Positions 45,148 to 56,090 of a stretch of 64,000 nt of DNA are shown piece by piece. The first letter of the stretch is position 1, and each line of letters starts with the position of its first letter. The notes under the pieces are model-generated. The model made no database searches and was not told the origin of the DNA. It saw only the letters and a program-made list of their open reading frames with translations. The stretch is from Microbulbifer pacificus (GTDB taxonomy: Bacteria > Pseudomonadota > Gammaproteobacteria > Pseudomonadales > Cellvibrionaceae). The stretch covers positions 2,596,001 to 2,660,000 of the forward strand of contig NZ_CP137555.1 of assembly GCF_033723955.1 (NCBI RefSeq), read 5' to 3'. A program made the translations under genes and the position numbers.

Positions 45148-45175
45148 GGAATCGCTGGAAAACGTAGCGATTCCC
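45147..45175. terminator. Hairpin overlapping the HAD gene stop codon
   Basis: GGGAATCGCT (45147-45156) and AGCGATTCCC (45166-45175) form a perfect 10-bp stem with a 9-base loop, starting at the last base of the HAD stop codon. No T tract follows. It lies between two convergent genes and may stop both. Confidence 0.55.
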
Positions 45176-45181
45176 CAGGCG

Positions 45182-45934
45182 TTACTGGGTCAGTCGCACC
45201 AGCACCGAAGCGCTGCGCCGCGTGTTCTTGTCGTCGACAAACGTGCGGGTGTAGCGCAGTTCATAAATACCCTGGGACAGCAGCTCGTCTACCAGCCCCG
45301 GCGGTAACTCCACGGTTTCCTTCAGTGGCTTGCCCACCTCCGCCATCACCGGCTGTGAAACCTCGTACACAACCTGGTCGCCAACTACGAACTGGCCCGC
45401 GACCGAATAGGCATTGATCTCGCCGACATCGCTGTTGAGGTTCCAGGCCATCATCAGCTTCCGGGATTTGCCACTGGCCGTCTGGATTGCGGGTGAGGCC
45501 TCTACCTGCACCAGGCGGCCACCGGCGTCGATATCGAACAGGATATGGTTGGACAGGCTGCCGGCGGCACCGGCAAACACCCGGCGATAGCCGACCCGCC
45601 GCACACCCTTGGCGTACCAGCTGCGCGCCTGCACAGGTGAGATCTGCACCAGTTCGGTTATTTCCCCCCGGTCTCCGCTAAACTCGAGAATTTGGTCCAC
45701 CACCGCCAGTTCCTGATTATTGTCGAGGTTCACGAACACGCCTCGCGGCGAGGCTGCACCGCCTTTGCTCGCCACCCGCCAAGTCACCTTTTCCTGATAC
45801 CCCGCGCTGGCGTCCAGCCAGGCATCGCCTGGGTCGACAGTGACAATCTGCTGGGCCTGAATTACCGCTGTGCTGACAAAGACGGCTAGTCCTATTGCGG
45901 TGGCACCAAGCGTAGTAACGATGTTCTTGTTCAT
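45182..45934 (-). CDS. Secreted protein of unknown function
   Basis: I do not recognise a family. The 250-residue protein has a signal peptide ending near VIQAQ (residue 28). The mature part is beta-rich, with two similar halves: YQEKVTWRVASKGGAASPRGVFVNL / RVGYRRVFAG and VVYEVSQPVMAEVGKPLKETVELPPGLVDELLSQGIYELRYTRTF. The recurring pattern of a beta-strand pair ending with an Arg-Tyr-Arg-type strand suggests a repeated immunoglobulin-like or cadherin-like fold. It stands alone, convergent with the HAD gene. Confidence 0.75.
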   Translation of the reverse strand: MNKNIVTTLGATAIGLAVFVSTAVIQAQQIVTVDPGDAWLDASAGYQEKVTWRVASKGGAASPRGVFVNLDNNQELAVVDQILEFSGDRGEITELVQISPVQARSWYAKGVRRVGYRRVFAGAAGSLSNHILFDIDAGGRLVQVEASPAIQTASGKSRKLMMAWNLNSDVGEINAYSVAGQFVVGDQVVYEVSQPVMAEVGKPLKETVELPPGLVDELLSQGIYELRYTRTFVDDKNTRRSASVLVRLTQ

Positions 45935-46175
45935 GGCGATCTCCCGTGGAGCCCGTGGAGATAGCCCCGCGCAGACGGGGCGTAGTGTTGCAAGAGTAAG
46001 GTGCAGCGGATCTTGTCAGAAATAGGCTGACGGGCACTTTGGCACTCCTTGCATTGGTCTTTTCTTCTGGCTCCTTTGGTGCGGGTAACCAGCACGCAAG
46101 TTTCTACGGAACGACAGCGCCTGATCCTACAATCCGCCGGACGCCTGCCATCTGAACTAAAGAGGAGCCGGCCCC

Positions 46176-46811
46176 ATGCCCGATATCCGGCAGCGCCCCC
46201 GCTGGGCGCCGATACTGGTGGTTATTCCCGCCCTGCTGCTCTGCGGCTGTCCCGATCCGACCCGGAAATACACCCTTGATCCGCGCGATTTGGTGAGCAA
46301 TGGGCTCGGCGAAAAAATCGCGCGCGAGTCCGAGCCATTTGGCGATGATATGGTGCGCTACCTGATGGGGCAGAAGCGCAGGGACGGTGCACTGTTCGTA
46401 TTGAATGTGGATTTCGAGCCCGGCGGCTTTGCGCCGAAGATGGATACCCTCGGCGATATCGAGGCGCTGCTGGTGATCATGCGGGATTTCCCCGCGCTGA
46501 AAATCGTGATTGAGGGCCACACGGACAACGCCGGTGATCAGGACAAAAACCGCAAACTGTCGGAGTGGCGCGCCAGCTGGGTGCGGCAGTTCTTACTGGA
46601 GCGCGGCATCAGCGCCGAGCGGGTGGAGGCCGCGGGGCTGGGCGATTCCGATCCGGTTGCGGACAACAGCACGCCGAAAGGGCGGGAGCAGAATCGCCGG
46701 TTGGTGGTGCGGGTAGTGGACTACGCCGGCAAGCCAATCAATGTGCACCTGGATCGCAATAAATTGAACCGTGATAAAGCGAAACCGGAGAGATTGAACA
46801 AGGAAAACTGA
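46176..46811 (+). CDS. OmpA-family peptidoglycan-binding lipoprotein
   Basis: The 211-residue protein has a lipoprotein signal peptide ending LLCGC (Cys25) and a C-terminal OmpA domain (about 65-190) with the peptidoglycan-binding pattern IEGHTDNAGDQDKNRKLSEWRASWVRQFLLERG and GREQNRRLVVRV. The AGGAG ribosome-binding site is 12 bp before the ATG. It probably tethers the outer membrane to the wall, like Pal, but it is not next to tol genes. A positively charged tail (NRDKAKPERLNK) follows the domain. Confidence 0.88.
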   Translation: MPDIRQRPRWAPILVVIPALLLCGCPDPTRKYTLDPRDLVSNGLGEKIARESEPFGDDMVRYLMGQKRRDGALFVLNVDFEPGGFAPKMDTLGDIEALLVIMRDFPALKIVIEGHTDNAGDQDKNRKLSEWRASWVRQFLLERGISAERVEAAGLGDSDPVADNSTPKGREQNRRLVVRVVDYAGKPINVHLDRNKLNRDKAKPERLNKEN

Positions 46812-46833
46812 CCTGCTTTGCGCTCAGTTTTCC
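46802..46833 (+). terminator. Weak hairpin at the end of the OmpA-like gene
   Basis: GGAAAACTGA (46802-46811) pairs with TCAGTTTTCC (46824-46833) around a 12-base loop. The left arm includes the stop codon. There is no T tract directly after it. The region is convergent with the OPT gene. Confidence 0.45.
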
Positions 46834-46849
46834 GTGCAAGCTTTCCCTC

Positions 46850-48844
46850 TCAGCTTTTTTTGGCCAGGTACCAGAAGCACAGTGCAAACCCGGCCAACCC
46901 GAGCCACGAAGACAGGGCGATGTCGCCGAGATACGGCACCTTGCCCGGTGCACTCACCGCGAGCACCGCGACAATCACGCCCATCAACGCCTCGCCGGTG
47001 ATCAGGCCCGAAGCCAACAGCAGGCCATTACCCTCCGCCTCAGGGGTGCCGCGACGTTTCTGTTGCCAGTGTGCCAGCAGCCCACCGAGGAAAATCGGAA
47101 TCGACAGCCCCAGTGGCAGATACACGCCCACCGCGACCGCGAGTACCGGAAAGCGGAACTCGGCACCGCGCCGCTTCTGGTATTGATCCAGCAGGATCAG
47201 CACCACCGCGAGAGCGAAACCGATAAAGATGTAATTCCACTCGATTCCCGCACCGAAAATGCCGGTGGACAGGTCGCGCATCAGGCTCGCCTGGGGCGCA
47301 GACAGCGGCGTCGCTTCGGGGTTGAGCGGGCTCACACGGCCAATACCGTAACCCTGGTCGAGTATCGACAGCACAAACGGAATCGCGCCGGCCGCCGCGA
47401 GCACACCGATAATCTGGAATACCTGCTGCCGCCAGGGGGTGGCACCGAGTATGTGTCCACACTTCAGGTCCTGCATATTGTCGCCGGCGATAGCGGCGGC
47501 AGAGCAAATCATGCCCGCGAGATACATCACCGCGATCGGGCCGAGCTTGGCGGCCATGCCCTCGTTGCCCATCAGCTGCAGCAGGATCAGTGCGGAGACA
47601 ATAACGGTGGCAATGGTGACGCCGCTGATCGGGTTGTTGCTGGAGCCCACCAGGCCCGCCATGTAACCGGCCACCGAGGCGAACACAAAACCCAGCACCA
47701 GCATCAGGCCGGACATGATCGCGGCGATCCAGTAGCGCTCGGGGTATCCGTCCAGCGCGTACAGAAAAATAAAATACAGCGGCACCGCGGAAATGAGTAT
47801 CAGCAGGCCCACATAGGGAATCGGCATATCCTGCTCGGTGCGAAGCGGCACCTCCCCGGCTCTGGACTGGCGGTGGGCATTCAGGGATGCCTTGACGCCG
47901 TCCACCAGCGGTTTGGCCAGGGTAATCAGCGACCATACCCCGCCCACCATCATCGCGCCGACACCGATGCGCCGGCACTGCTGCCAGGAGGTACCGGCGA
48001 GATTTTCCCAGTCCTCAGCGCTCCAGCTTGTCATATCACCGCTGACACCGGCGAGTTGCATCAGCTCGTCGCCGTTGATCAGCCAGTTTAGGGGTACCCC
48101 GATCAGCGTCCCGATAACACCGCCGATAAACACCAGTGCGGCCACGTTCAGGCCGACGATATAGCCCACACCGAGCAGGGCGGGACTGAGGGTAATATCG
48201 CCGGTGAATAGCCATTTGCCACCGAGCCAGCTCTTGGTGGTGGCGACACTGCCGGCCAGCAGGCCTATACCGGATTCCAACAGCTTGATCAGGCCGCCGA
48301 GCCCGGCAGCCGCGAGCAATACGCGAAAGCCACGCTTGGCCTCGGCGCTGGGGTGGTACTCCGGGTGGTCCTTGTCGGTAATAACGCCTCCGGTTTTAAG
48401 CACCTGCGAGGTGGCCACGCCCTCGGGAAACGCCAGATCCGTCTCCACAATCAGCGCCCGTCGCAGCGGGATGGTAAACGCGACCCCGAGTACCCCGCCG
48501 AGAATCCCGATCATGGTCATGGTGCCCCAGTGATAACCGCTCCAGGCCCCCATCATCACCAGTGCCGGTAGCGTGAAGATGATCCCCGCGGCCAGGGATT
48601 CGCCGGCGGAGGCAGAGGTCTGCACCATATTGTTTTCGAGAATGGTGGAGCGGCGGAACAGACGCAGCAGCCCCATGGAGGTGGCGGCGGCGGGAATGGA
48701 GGCGGAGACGGTGAGACCGACCAGCAGGCCGATATAGGCATTGGCGGCGGCGAGCACCGCCGACAGTATGGCGCCGAGGATCAGCGCCTTGATGGTGATT
48801 TCACTGATCACCTGGTCGGCGGGTACGAGGGGACGATCGGCCAT
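46850..48844 (-). CDS. OPT-family oligopeptide transporter
   Basis: From the ATG at 48844 (AGGGAG ribosome-binding site) the protein has 664 residues and about 14-16 hydrophobic helices. The N-terminal segment LGAILSAVLAAANAYIGLLVGLTVSASIPAA and the GVATSQVLKTGG region are typical of bacterial OPT proteins, secondary carriers of short peptides or metal complexes. Upstream in-frame extension to 48907 overlaps the metF terminator. It is a single gene and its substrate is unknown. Confidence 0.9.
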   Translation of the reverse strand: MADRPLVPADQVISEITIKALILGAILSAVLAAANAYIGLLVGLTVSASIPAAATSMGLLRLFRRSTILENNMVQTSASAGESLAAGIIFTLPALVMMGAWSGYHWGTMTMIGILGGVLGVAFTIPLRRALIVETDLAFPEGVATSQVLKTGGVITDKDHPEYHPSAEAKRGFRVLLAAAGLGGLIKLLESGIGLLAGSVATTKSWLGGKWLFTGDITLSPALLGVGYIVGLNVAALVFIGGVIGTLIGVPLNWLINGDELMQLAGVSGDMTSWSAEDWENLAGTSWQQCRRIGVGAMMVGGVWSLITLAKPLVDGVKASLNAHRQSRAGEVPLRTEQDMPIPYVGLLILISAVPLYFIFLYALDGYPERYWIAAIMSGLMLVLGFVFASVAGYMAGLVGSSNNPISGVTIATVIVSALILLQLMGNEGMAAKLGPIAVMYLAGMICSAAAIAGDNMQDLKCGHILGATPWRQQVFQIIGVLAAAGAIPFVLSILDQGYGIGRVSPLNPEATPLSAPQASLMRDLSTGIFGAGIEWNYIFIGFALAVVLILLDQYQKRRGAEFRFPVLAVAVGVYLPLGLSIPIFLGGLLAHWQQKRRGTPEAEGNGLLLASGLITGEALMGVIVAVLAVSAPGKVPYLGDIALSSWLGLAGFALCFWYLAKKS

Positions 48845-48895
48845 GGACAACTCCCTGTCGGTGAGTTTTAAAATTATTTCCCCTTTAGATAGCAA

Positions 48896-48920
48896 AAAAA
48901 GGGGCAAATTGCCCCTTTTT
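48896..48920 (-). terminator. Intrinsic terminator of the metK-ahcY-metF operon
   Basis: AAAAAGGGGC (48896-48905) pairs with GCCCCTTTTT (48911-48920) around AAATT, and on the minus strand it ends in a T run. It lies 21 bp beyond the metF stop. Confidence 0.9.
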
Positions 48921-48941
48921 TATTGGATTTGTGTGGCCAGA

Positions 48942-49784
48942 TCAGGCTGCGCTTTCCTGGAATCCCAGTGCGCGCAGGATGTCCGCGCTCGGCGCCACCT
49001 GGTTCATGGTGTAGAAGTGCAGCCCCGGTGCGCCGCCTTCCAGCAGGGTTTCACACAGGTCGGTGACGATTTCCAGGCCGAGTTTTTTCACGTCTTCCGG
49101 ATCGCGGTAGCTCTCCATGCGGTACTTCAGCCAGCGCGGAATTTCCGCCCCGCAATTGCGGGAGAAGCGCGCGAGGTTGGTGAAGTTGGTGATCGGCATG
49201 ATGCCCGGGTAAATCGGCGCGTCGATGCCGGCCTTTTCGCACTGGTCGACGAAATAGAAATAGGCGTCCGGGTTGTAGAAGTACTGGGTCAGCGCGCTGT
49301 TGGCACCGGCCTCGAACTTGCCTTTCAGGAAACGGATGTCGGCATCGTAGCTGTCTGCTTCCGGGTGAATTTCCGGATAGGCCGCCACCTCCAGATGGAA
49401 CTGATCGCCGGTGTGGCGACGGATAAACGCCACCAGTTCGTTGGCGTACACCAGCTGTGCGACCGAGCCCATACCGGAAGGCATATCGCCGCGCAGCGCC
49501 ACGATGCGGTCCACACCGGATTCCTTGTAGCGTTCCAGCAGGCCGAGTACGGTTTCCTCATTGTCGCCACCAAAGGACAGGTGCGGTGCAATGGAGACAC
49601 CATCCCGGCGCAGGTTGCAGACAATGTTTGCGGTGGTGTCGCGGGTGGTGCCGCCGGCACCGTAGGTCACTGAGAAAAACGCCGGGGTAAACGCCTGCAG
49701 TTCTTCGCGGGTCTTGTACAGTTTGTCCCGGCCCTCTTCGGTCTTGGGCGGGAAAAACTCAAAACTGATTCTTAAATCGCTCAT
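48942..49784 (-). CDS. metF: Methylenetetrahydrofolate reductase
   Basis: MetF reduces 5,10-methylene-THF to 5-methyl-THF with an FAD cofactor, supplying methyl groups for methionine synthesis. The 280-residue length and the motifs FEFFPPKTEEG, FFSVTYGAGGTTRDTT, RGDMP, ALTQYFYN and PIYPGIMPITNF are typical. It is the last gene of the minus-strand unit, 102 bp after ahcY, with a two-hairpin repeat in the gap and a strong terminator after it. This puts methyl-group supply together with SAM synthesis and SAH recycling. Confidence 0.97.
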   Translation of the reverse strand: MSDLRISFEFFPPKTEEGRDKLYKTREELQAFTPAFFSVTYGAGGTTRDTTANIVCNLRRDGVSIAPHLSFGGDNEETVLGLLERYKESGVDRIVALRGDMPSGMGSVAQLVYANELVAFIRRHTGDQFHLEVAAYPEIHPEADSYDADIRFLKGKFEAGANSALTQYFYNPDAYFYFVDQCEKAGIDAPIYPGIMPITNFTNLARFSRNCGAEIPRWLKYRMESYRDPEDVKKLGLEIVTDLCETLLEGGAPGLHFYTMNQVAPSADILRALGFQESAA

Positions 49785-49810
49785 TATTCAGTTCCATTCC
49801 CTCGGGCTTC

Positions 49811-49872
49811 CTGGATCCCGGATCAAGTCCGGGATGACGGTGGGCGTCATGCCGGCGCAGGCCGGCATCCAG
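49811..49872. repeat. Two-hairpin extragenic repeat, copy 3 (ahcY/metF gap)
   Basis: It has ATCCCGGA/TCCGGGAT and a variant second hairpin, ATGCCGGC/GCCGGCAT, bounded by CTGGATCC and GCATCCAG. In the second hairpin both arms changed together (ATACC to ATGCC, GGTAT to GGCAT), so the pairing is preserved. Confidence 0.85.
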
Positions 49873-49886
49873 CAAACAAGGGTCAA

Positions 49887-51272
<1,386 letters not shown>

Positions 51273-51299
51273 GTCCTGAATCTCTGAATATTTATTCTC

Positions 51300-51363
51300 G
51301 TCAGACCGGCGCAGGCCGGTATCCAGTTTCGTGGCAGCTGGATACCGGCCTGCGCCGGTATGA
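51300..51363. repeat. Two-hairpin extragenic repeat, copy 4 (metK/ahcY gap)
   Basis: Two ACCGGC-GCAG-GCCGGT-type hairpins in opposite orientation are bounded by GTCAGACC and GGTATGAC. Both halves are of the ATACCGGC type here, unlike copies 1-3, which have one hairpin of each type. It fills the gap between metK and ahcY. Confidence 0.85.
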
Positions 51364-51386
51364 CGCTAGTGTGTAAGTGGGTGAAA

Positions 51387-52607
51387 TTACAATCCGGCCT
51401 GCGCGCGCAGGGTTTCCGCCTTGTCGGTTTTTTCCCACGGGAAGGCGGTGAAGGTCTCGGTCTGCTCGTGACCGTTGCTGTCGATCCACTTGTAGGTGTG
51501 CTCGAACGGCTCGCGACCGAAGTGGCCGTAGGCAGCGGTAAGCTGGTACATCGGGTGCAGCAGGTCCAGTACCTTGGAGATGGCGTAGGGGCGCAGGTCG
51601 AAATTCTCGCGCACCAGCTCAATCAGTTTCTCGTCACTCACCTTGCCGGTGCCGAAGGTGTTGATGGCAACGGACGTCGGCTCGGCGACACCGATGGCGT
51701 AGGACACCTGGATTTCACAGCGCTTGGCGAGACCGGCAGCGACGATGTTCTTCGCCACATAACGGCCGGCATAGGCCGCGGAGCGGTCCACTTTGGACGG
51801 GTCCTTGCCGGAGAAGGCGCCGCCGCCGTGACGGGCGGAACCGCCGTAGGTGTCGACAATGATCTTGCGTCCAGTCAGGCCGCAGTCACCCACGGGGCCA
51901 CCGATCACGAATTTGCCGGTGGGGTTGATGTGGAACTTGGTGTTGGCGTGCAGCAGCTCTGCTGGCAGCACGTGGTGCACGATCAGTTCCATTACCGCTT
52001 CGCGCAGGTCTTCCTGGGAAACTTCCGGGCTGTGCTGGGTGGACAGTACTACCGCATCGATTGCGCAGGGCTTGCCGTCTTCGTCGTAGCGGAAGGTCAC
52101 TTGGCTTTTCGCATCCGGGCGCAGCCACGGCAGCAGACCGGACTTGCGCGCTTCCGCCTGACGCTCTACCAGACGGTGGGCGTAGTAGATCGGAGACGGC
52201 ATGAAGGTGGGGGTTTCGTCGGTAGCGTAGCCGAACATCAGGCCCTGGTCGCCGGCACCCTGGTCTTCCGGCTTCACGCGGTCGACGCCCTGGGCGATAT
52301 CCACGGACTGTTTGCCGATCACATTCAGCACACCACAGGTTTCACCGTCGTAGCCGACGTCGGAGGAGGTGTAGCCGATATCGGTGATGACCTTGCGCAC
52401 CAGGTCTTCGAGGTCGACCCAGGCGGAAGTGGAAATTTCGCCGGCGATGACGGCGATGCCGGTTTTCACCAGGGTTTCACAGGCAACGCGGGCGTTCTTG
52501 TCGCGCGCCAGCAGTGCGTCCAGTACTGCATCGGAAATCTGGTCGGCGATTTTGTCCGGATGGCCTTCGGAAACGGATTCCGAGGTAAAGATGCTGTATT
52601 CACTCAT
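51387..52607 (-). CDS. metK: S-adenosylmethionine synthetase
   Basis: MetK makes SAM from methionine and ATP. The 406-residue protein has the motifs [24 protein letters not shown] (N-terminal ATP site), [12 protein letters not shown] (methionine/adenine loop) and [19 protein letters not shown] (phosphate binding). The start has an AAGGAG ribosome-binding site. It follows the ArsR-methyltransferase gene by 139 bp and precedes ahcY by 114 bp, all minus strand. Its first 10-15 residues and its C-terminus are normal. Confidence 0.98.
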   Translation of the reverse strand: MSEYSIFTSESVSEGHPDKIADQISDAVLDALLARDKNARVACETLVKTGIAVIAGEISTSAWVDLEDLVRKVITDIGYTSSDVGYDGETCGVLNVIGKQSVDIAQGVDRVKPEDQGAGDQGLMFGYATDETPTFMPSPIYYAHRLVERQAEARKSGLLPWLRPDAKSQVTFRYDEDGKPCAIDAVVLSTQHSPEVSQEDLREAVMELIVHHVLPAELLHANTKFHINPTGKFVIGGPVGDCGLTGRKIIVDTYGGSARHGGGAFSGKDPSKVDRSAAYAGRYVAKNIVAAGLAKRCEIQVSYAIGVAEPTSVAINTFGTGKVSDEKLIELVRENFDLRPYAISKVLDLLHPMYQLTAAYGHFGREPFEHTYKWIDSNGHEQTETFTAFPWEKTDKAETLRAQAGL

Positions 52608-52746
52608 TGTGAGTTTCTCCTTGTCCGCTGCTGGCGGTTTACGAAATTTTGATCTCAGCGTTCCGTCGTTTTAGTTAGGGAGCACTGGATCTGATTTTGG
52701 TTGTGTGAAGCCTGATGCTGAAAACGACGCACCAGAGCTACAAAGC

Positions 52747-53712
52747 TCAGGATTTAACAAATTCCTGGATCTGAATCTGAAATCCGTTGCGCAAAGCACT
52801 GTGAACACTGCGACCTTTCTGCAGTCCCGCGTCGGATGCCCATTCCACCAACTGCTGGGGCGCAAACCCGAGCCACAGGTCGCCACATGCGTCTCGCGCC
52901 CAGTCCTGTTCATGGTCGTGCAGTTCGGTAATCAACAGCTGACCGCCGACTTTCAGGGACCTCTGCAAATCCTGAAGAATCTGCGCCGGCTCCGGGGTGT
53001 GGTGTAAAACCATGTTCACCACAATGCAGTCCGCGCTCTCCGGCCGGGAAGCCGCCGCGCGGGTGTCGTCGCACACAAACTCGATATTCTGCAGACCCTT
53101 TTCGTCCGCAAACGCCTGTGCCCGCTCCAGCATCGTCTTCGACAGATCCAGTGCCGTCACCGTGCCGAACCGGTTCGCCAGCTCTTCCAGAAACTCGCCC
53201 TCACCCGGGCCGACCTCCAGGGCGTGACGTCCGGGTTTCAGCAGCTGTGCTACCTGTGGGCCGTACACGCTATAACTGGCGATCAACTCCTGCTGCTCGC
53301 GGAAGCGGTTGCCGTAGTCCGCAAAGAAACGACGCGACGCCTCCGCGCGCTCTGCGGCGATCTGCGCCACGGTTTCCGCACGGGCCTCCGGCATTGGCAG
53401 CAGGTCGAGGCCGGCGAACAATTGTTGTAGCAGATCACTGCTCGCGGTGCGGCGATAAAACAGGTTATTGCCCTCGCGGCGCTTGCTCACCAGCCCCGCT
53501 TGCGCAAGAACCTTCAAATGGTGCGAGAGCGCGGGCTGGCGCAGGTCGAAGATGCGGCACAGTTCCAGCACGCTGTAGGAGTCCTGGGCCAGCAGGCGCA
53601 GGATCTCCAGGCGCAGCGGGTCGCCGGCGGCCTTGAGGGTCGCCGCCAGTTGCGGAATGTCATCGCTGGCGTTGGTTTCGGTGCACGCAGGGGCACTGTT
53701 GGAGTCAAGCAT
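52747..53712 (-). CDS. ArsR-family regulator fused to a SAM-dependent methyltransferase domain (SahR-like)
   Basis: The 321-residue protein has an ArsR winged helix at about residues 15-100 (LAATLKAAGDPLRLEILRLLAQDSYSVLELCRIFDLRQPALSHHLKVLAQAGLVSKRREGNNLFYR) and a class I methyltransferase fold at about 150-310 (HALEVGPGEGEFLEELANRF, VTALDLSKTML, NMVLHHTPEPAQIL). No Cys pair for metal sensing is seen in the helix. Its position directly upstream of metK-ahcY-metF suggests it senses SAM or SAH through the methyltransferase fold and controls the cycle, as known SahR regulators of the ArsR family do. A tandem palindrome lies in its promoter. Enzymatic activity is possible but not needed for this role. 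Confidence 0.85.
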   Translation of the reverse strand: MLDSNSAPACTETNASDDIPQLAATLKAAGDPLRLEILRLLAQDSYSVLELCRIFDLRQPALSHHLKVLAQAGLVSKRREGNNLFYRRTASSDLLQQLFAGLDLLPMPEARAETVAQIAAERAEASRRFFADYGNRFREQQELIASYSVYGPQVAQLLKPGRHALEVGPGEGEFLEELANRFGTVTALDLSKTMLERAQAFADEKGLQNIEFVCDDTRAAASRPESADCIVVNMVLHHTPEPAQILQDLQRSLKVGGQLLITELHDHEQDWARDACGDLWLGFAPQQLVEWASDAGLQKGRSVHSALRNGFQIQIQEFVKS

Positions 53713-53743
53713 GCGGGGGAGTCTAGCAGCGTCCCGAAACTAC

Positions 53744-53783
53744 ATCAAAGTTTTTTGATTTAGGTGTATCGAAAAACTTTGAT
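53744..53783. promoter_or_regulatory. Tandem operator-like inverted repeat upstream of the ArsR fusion gene and tkt
   Basis: ATCAAAGTTTTTTGAT (53744-53759) and ATCGAAAAACTTTGAT (53768-53783) are reverse complements with one mismatch, and each is itself close to ATCAAAnnnnTTTGAT. ArsR-family operators are imperfect palindromes of about this size. The element begins 32 bp upstream of the ArsR gene start and lies in the divergent gap to tkt. Only a half-site (ATCAAA) is visible in front of metK. Confidence 0.7.
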
Positions 53784-54034
53784 AAAGCATGGACAAACCA
53801 CGGGTTCGCCAATAGATGGCCCTTTGCTAGGAAATTGTTGCTGCCAGGAGCGGGGAATTGCCCCCGCAGCCTTTGCGCCGGCGGGGTGATTACGGGAAAA
53901 TACGCCCCCCGTTTCACCACCGGCACCTTAACGCCATCGGCGCCGGAGGCGGCAGCGGGTCGCGGCAACTGGCCGTCAGAGCCGGGCTCGCAGCACATCT
54001 GATGAACCGAAAGATCCCAAACCGAGAGATCCCT

Positions 54035-56035
54035 ATGTCTTCTACTCCGTCTCGCACAGAAAAGGCTAACGCCATCCGCGCCCTCGCCATGGACGCGGTC
54101 CAGAAAGCCAATAGTGGCCACCCCGGCGCGCCAATGGGCATGGCCGACATTGCCGAAGTGCTGTGGAACGACTACCTGAAACACAATCCGGCCAACCCCG
54201 AGTGGGCGGACCGCGACCGCTTCGTGCTGTCCAATGGCCACGGTTCCATGCTGCTGTACTCCCTGCTGCACCTGACAGGCTACGACCTGTCCATCCACGA
54301 GCTGCAGAACTTCCGCCAGCTGCACTCCAAAACCCCGGGCCACCCCGAGTACGGCTACGCCCCGGGTGTGGAAACCACCACCGGCCCGCTGGGTCAGGGC
54401 ATCACCAATGCGGTGGGCATGGCGCTGGCCGAGAAAGTCATGGCCGCTCAGTTCAACCGCGAAGGTTACGAGCTGGTGGACCACCACACCTACTGCTTCC
54501 TGGGTGATGGCTGCCTGATGGAAGGCATCTCCCACGAAGCCTGCTCCCTGGCTGGCACCCTGGGCCTCGGCAAGCTGATTGCCTTCTACGACGACAATGG
54601 CATCTCCATCGACGGTGAAGTGGAAGGCTGGTTCACCGACGACACCCCGAAGCGTTTCGAATCCTACGGCTGGCACGTGATCCGGGGCGTGGACGGCCAC
54701 GATCCGCAGGCAATCAAGGCCGCGATCGAAGAAGCCCGCGCAGAAACCGCCAAGCCCACCATCATCTGCTGCAAGACCGTGATCGGCTTCGGCTCCCCCA
54801 ACAAGCAGGGCCGCGAAGAATGTCACGGCGCACCGCTGGGTGCCGAAGAAATCGCGCTGGTACGCGAGACTCTGGGCTGGAAATACGCACCGTTCGAGAT
54901 TCCGGACGAACTGTATGTCGCTTGGGACGCACGCGGCAAGGGCGAAGCGCAGGAAGAAGAGTGGAACGACATCTTCGAGGATTACAAAGAGACTTACCCG
55001 GAGCTGGCGGAAGAGTTTGTGCGCCGCATGAAGGGCGAACTGCCGGCAGACTTCCTCGCCAAGGCCGACGAGTACATCAAAAAGTGCCAGGCCGACGCCG
55101 AGAAAATCGCCTCCCGTAAGGCCAGCCAGAATGCGCTGAATGCCTTCGGCCCACTGCTGCCGGAATTCCTCGGCGGCTCCGCCGACCTGGCCGGTTCCAA
55201 CCTCACCATCTGGTCCGGCTCCAAAGGCGTCAGCGCAGACGATGCCAGCGGCAACTACGTCTACTACGGCGTACGCGAATTCGGTATGAGCGCGATCATG
55301 AACGGTATCGCCCTGCACGGTGGCCTGGTACCCTACGGCGCGACCTTCCTGATGTTCATGGAGTACGCCCGCAACGCCGTGCGCATGGCCGCACTGATGA
55401 AACAACGCGTCATCTTCGTGTACACCCACGACTCCATTGGCCTCGGCGAAGACGGCCCGACCCACCAGCCGGTTGAGCAGCTCACCGCCCTGCGCGTGAC
55501 CCCCAACCTGCACACCTGGCGCCCCTGCGACGCCACCGAATCCGCAGTGAGCTGGAAAATGGCAGTGGCCCGCAAAAACGGTCCCAGCGCCCTCATCTTC
55601 AGCCGTCAGGGCCTCGCCCCGCAGGCGCGCACCGATGAGCAGCTGGCAGCCATCGAGAAGGGCGGCTACATCCTGCGCGACTGCGACGGCACCCCGGAAG
55701 CGATCATCATCGCCACCGGCTCCGAGGTAGAACTCGCCACCGCCGCCGCCGACAAACTTGCCGGCCGCAAAGTGCGCGTTGTTTCCATGCCCTGTGCAGA
55801 GGCCTTCTCAGCCCAGAGCGCCGACTACCGCGAATCCGTACTGCCGTCCTCCGTACGCGCCCGCGTTGCGGTAGAAGCCGGTCACAAGGACTACTGGTAC
55901 AAGTTCGTAGGCTTCGACGGCGCCATCGTCGGCATGGACACCTTCGGTGAATCCGCACCGGCCGGTGACCTGATGAAGCACTTCGGCATCACCACCGATA
56001 AAGTTGTGGAAGCGGTTGAAGGACTGCTGAAGTAA
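54035..56035 (+). CDS. tkt: Transketolase
   Basis: Transketolase moves two-carbon units between sugar phosphates in the pentose phosphate pathway using thiamine diphosphate. From the ATG at 54035 it has 666 residues. The frame is open upstream to 53858, but that part is low-complexity and not conserved. Motifs are [56 protein letters not shown], the ThDP motif [13 protein letters not shown] ending DDNGISID, and [19 protein letters not shown]. It is divergent from the ArsR gene and 219 bp before epd. Confidence 0.97.
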   Translation: MSSTPSRTEKANAIRALAMDAVQKANSGHPGAPMGMADIAEVLWNDYLKHNPANPEWADRDRFVLSNGHGSMLLYSLLHLTGYDLSIHELQNFRQLHSKTPGHPEYGYAPGVETTTGPLGQGITNAVGMALAEKVMAAQFNREGYELVDHHTYCFLGDGCLMEGISHEACSLAGTLGLGKLIAFYDDNGISIDGEVEGWFTDDTPKRFESYGWHVIRGVDGHDPQAIKAAIEEARAETAKPTIICCKTVIGFGSPNKQGREECHGAPLGAEEIALVRETLGWKYAPFEIPDELYVAWDARGKGEAQEEEWNDIFEDYKETYPELAEEFVRRMKGELPADFLAKADEYIKKCQADAEKIASRKASQNALNAFGPLLPEFLGGSADLAGSNLTIWSGSKGVSADDASGNYVYYGVREFGMSAIMNGIALHGGLVPYGATFLMFMEYARNAVRMAALMKQRVIFVYTHDSIGLGEDGPTHQPVEQLTALRVTPNLHTWRPCDATESAVSWKMAVARKNGPSALIFSRQGLAPQARTDEQLAAIEKGGYILRDCDGTPEAIIIATGSEVELATAAADKLAGRKVRVVSMPCAEAFSAQSADYRESVLPSSVRARVAVEAGHKDYWYKFVGFDGAIVGMDTFGESAPAGDLMKHFGITTDKVVEAVEGLLK

Positions 56036-56090
56036 CAAACGATGACTGCTGACACTTCTCATACGTAGTGCGGCAGTCAGAATTGCAGGG

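Noticed and set aside
52608..52746. Possible SAH or SAM riboswitch before metK
   Set aside because: The 139 bp show neither the conserved SAH-riboswitch sequence nor a clear SAM-I or SAM-II fold. Control by the ArsR fusion is a better explanation.
53723..55513. 596-codon open frame on the minus strand
   Set aside because: It is antisense to tkt and shows no domain of its own.
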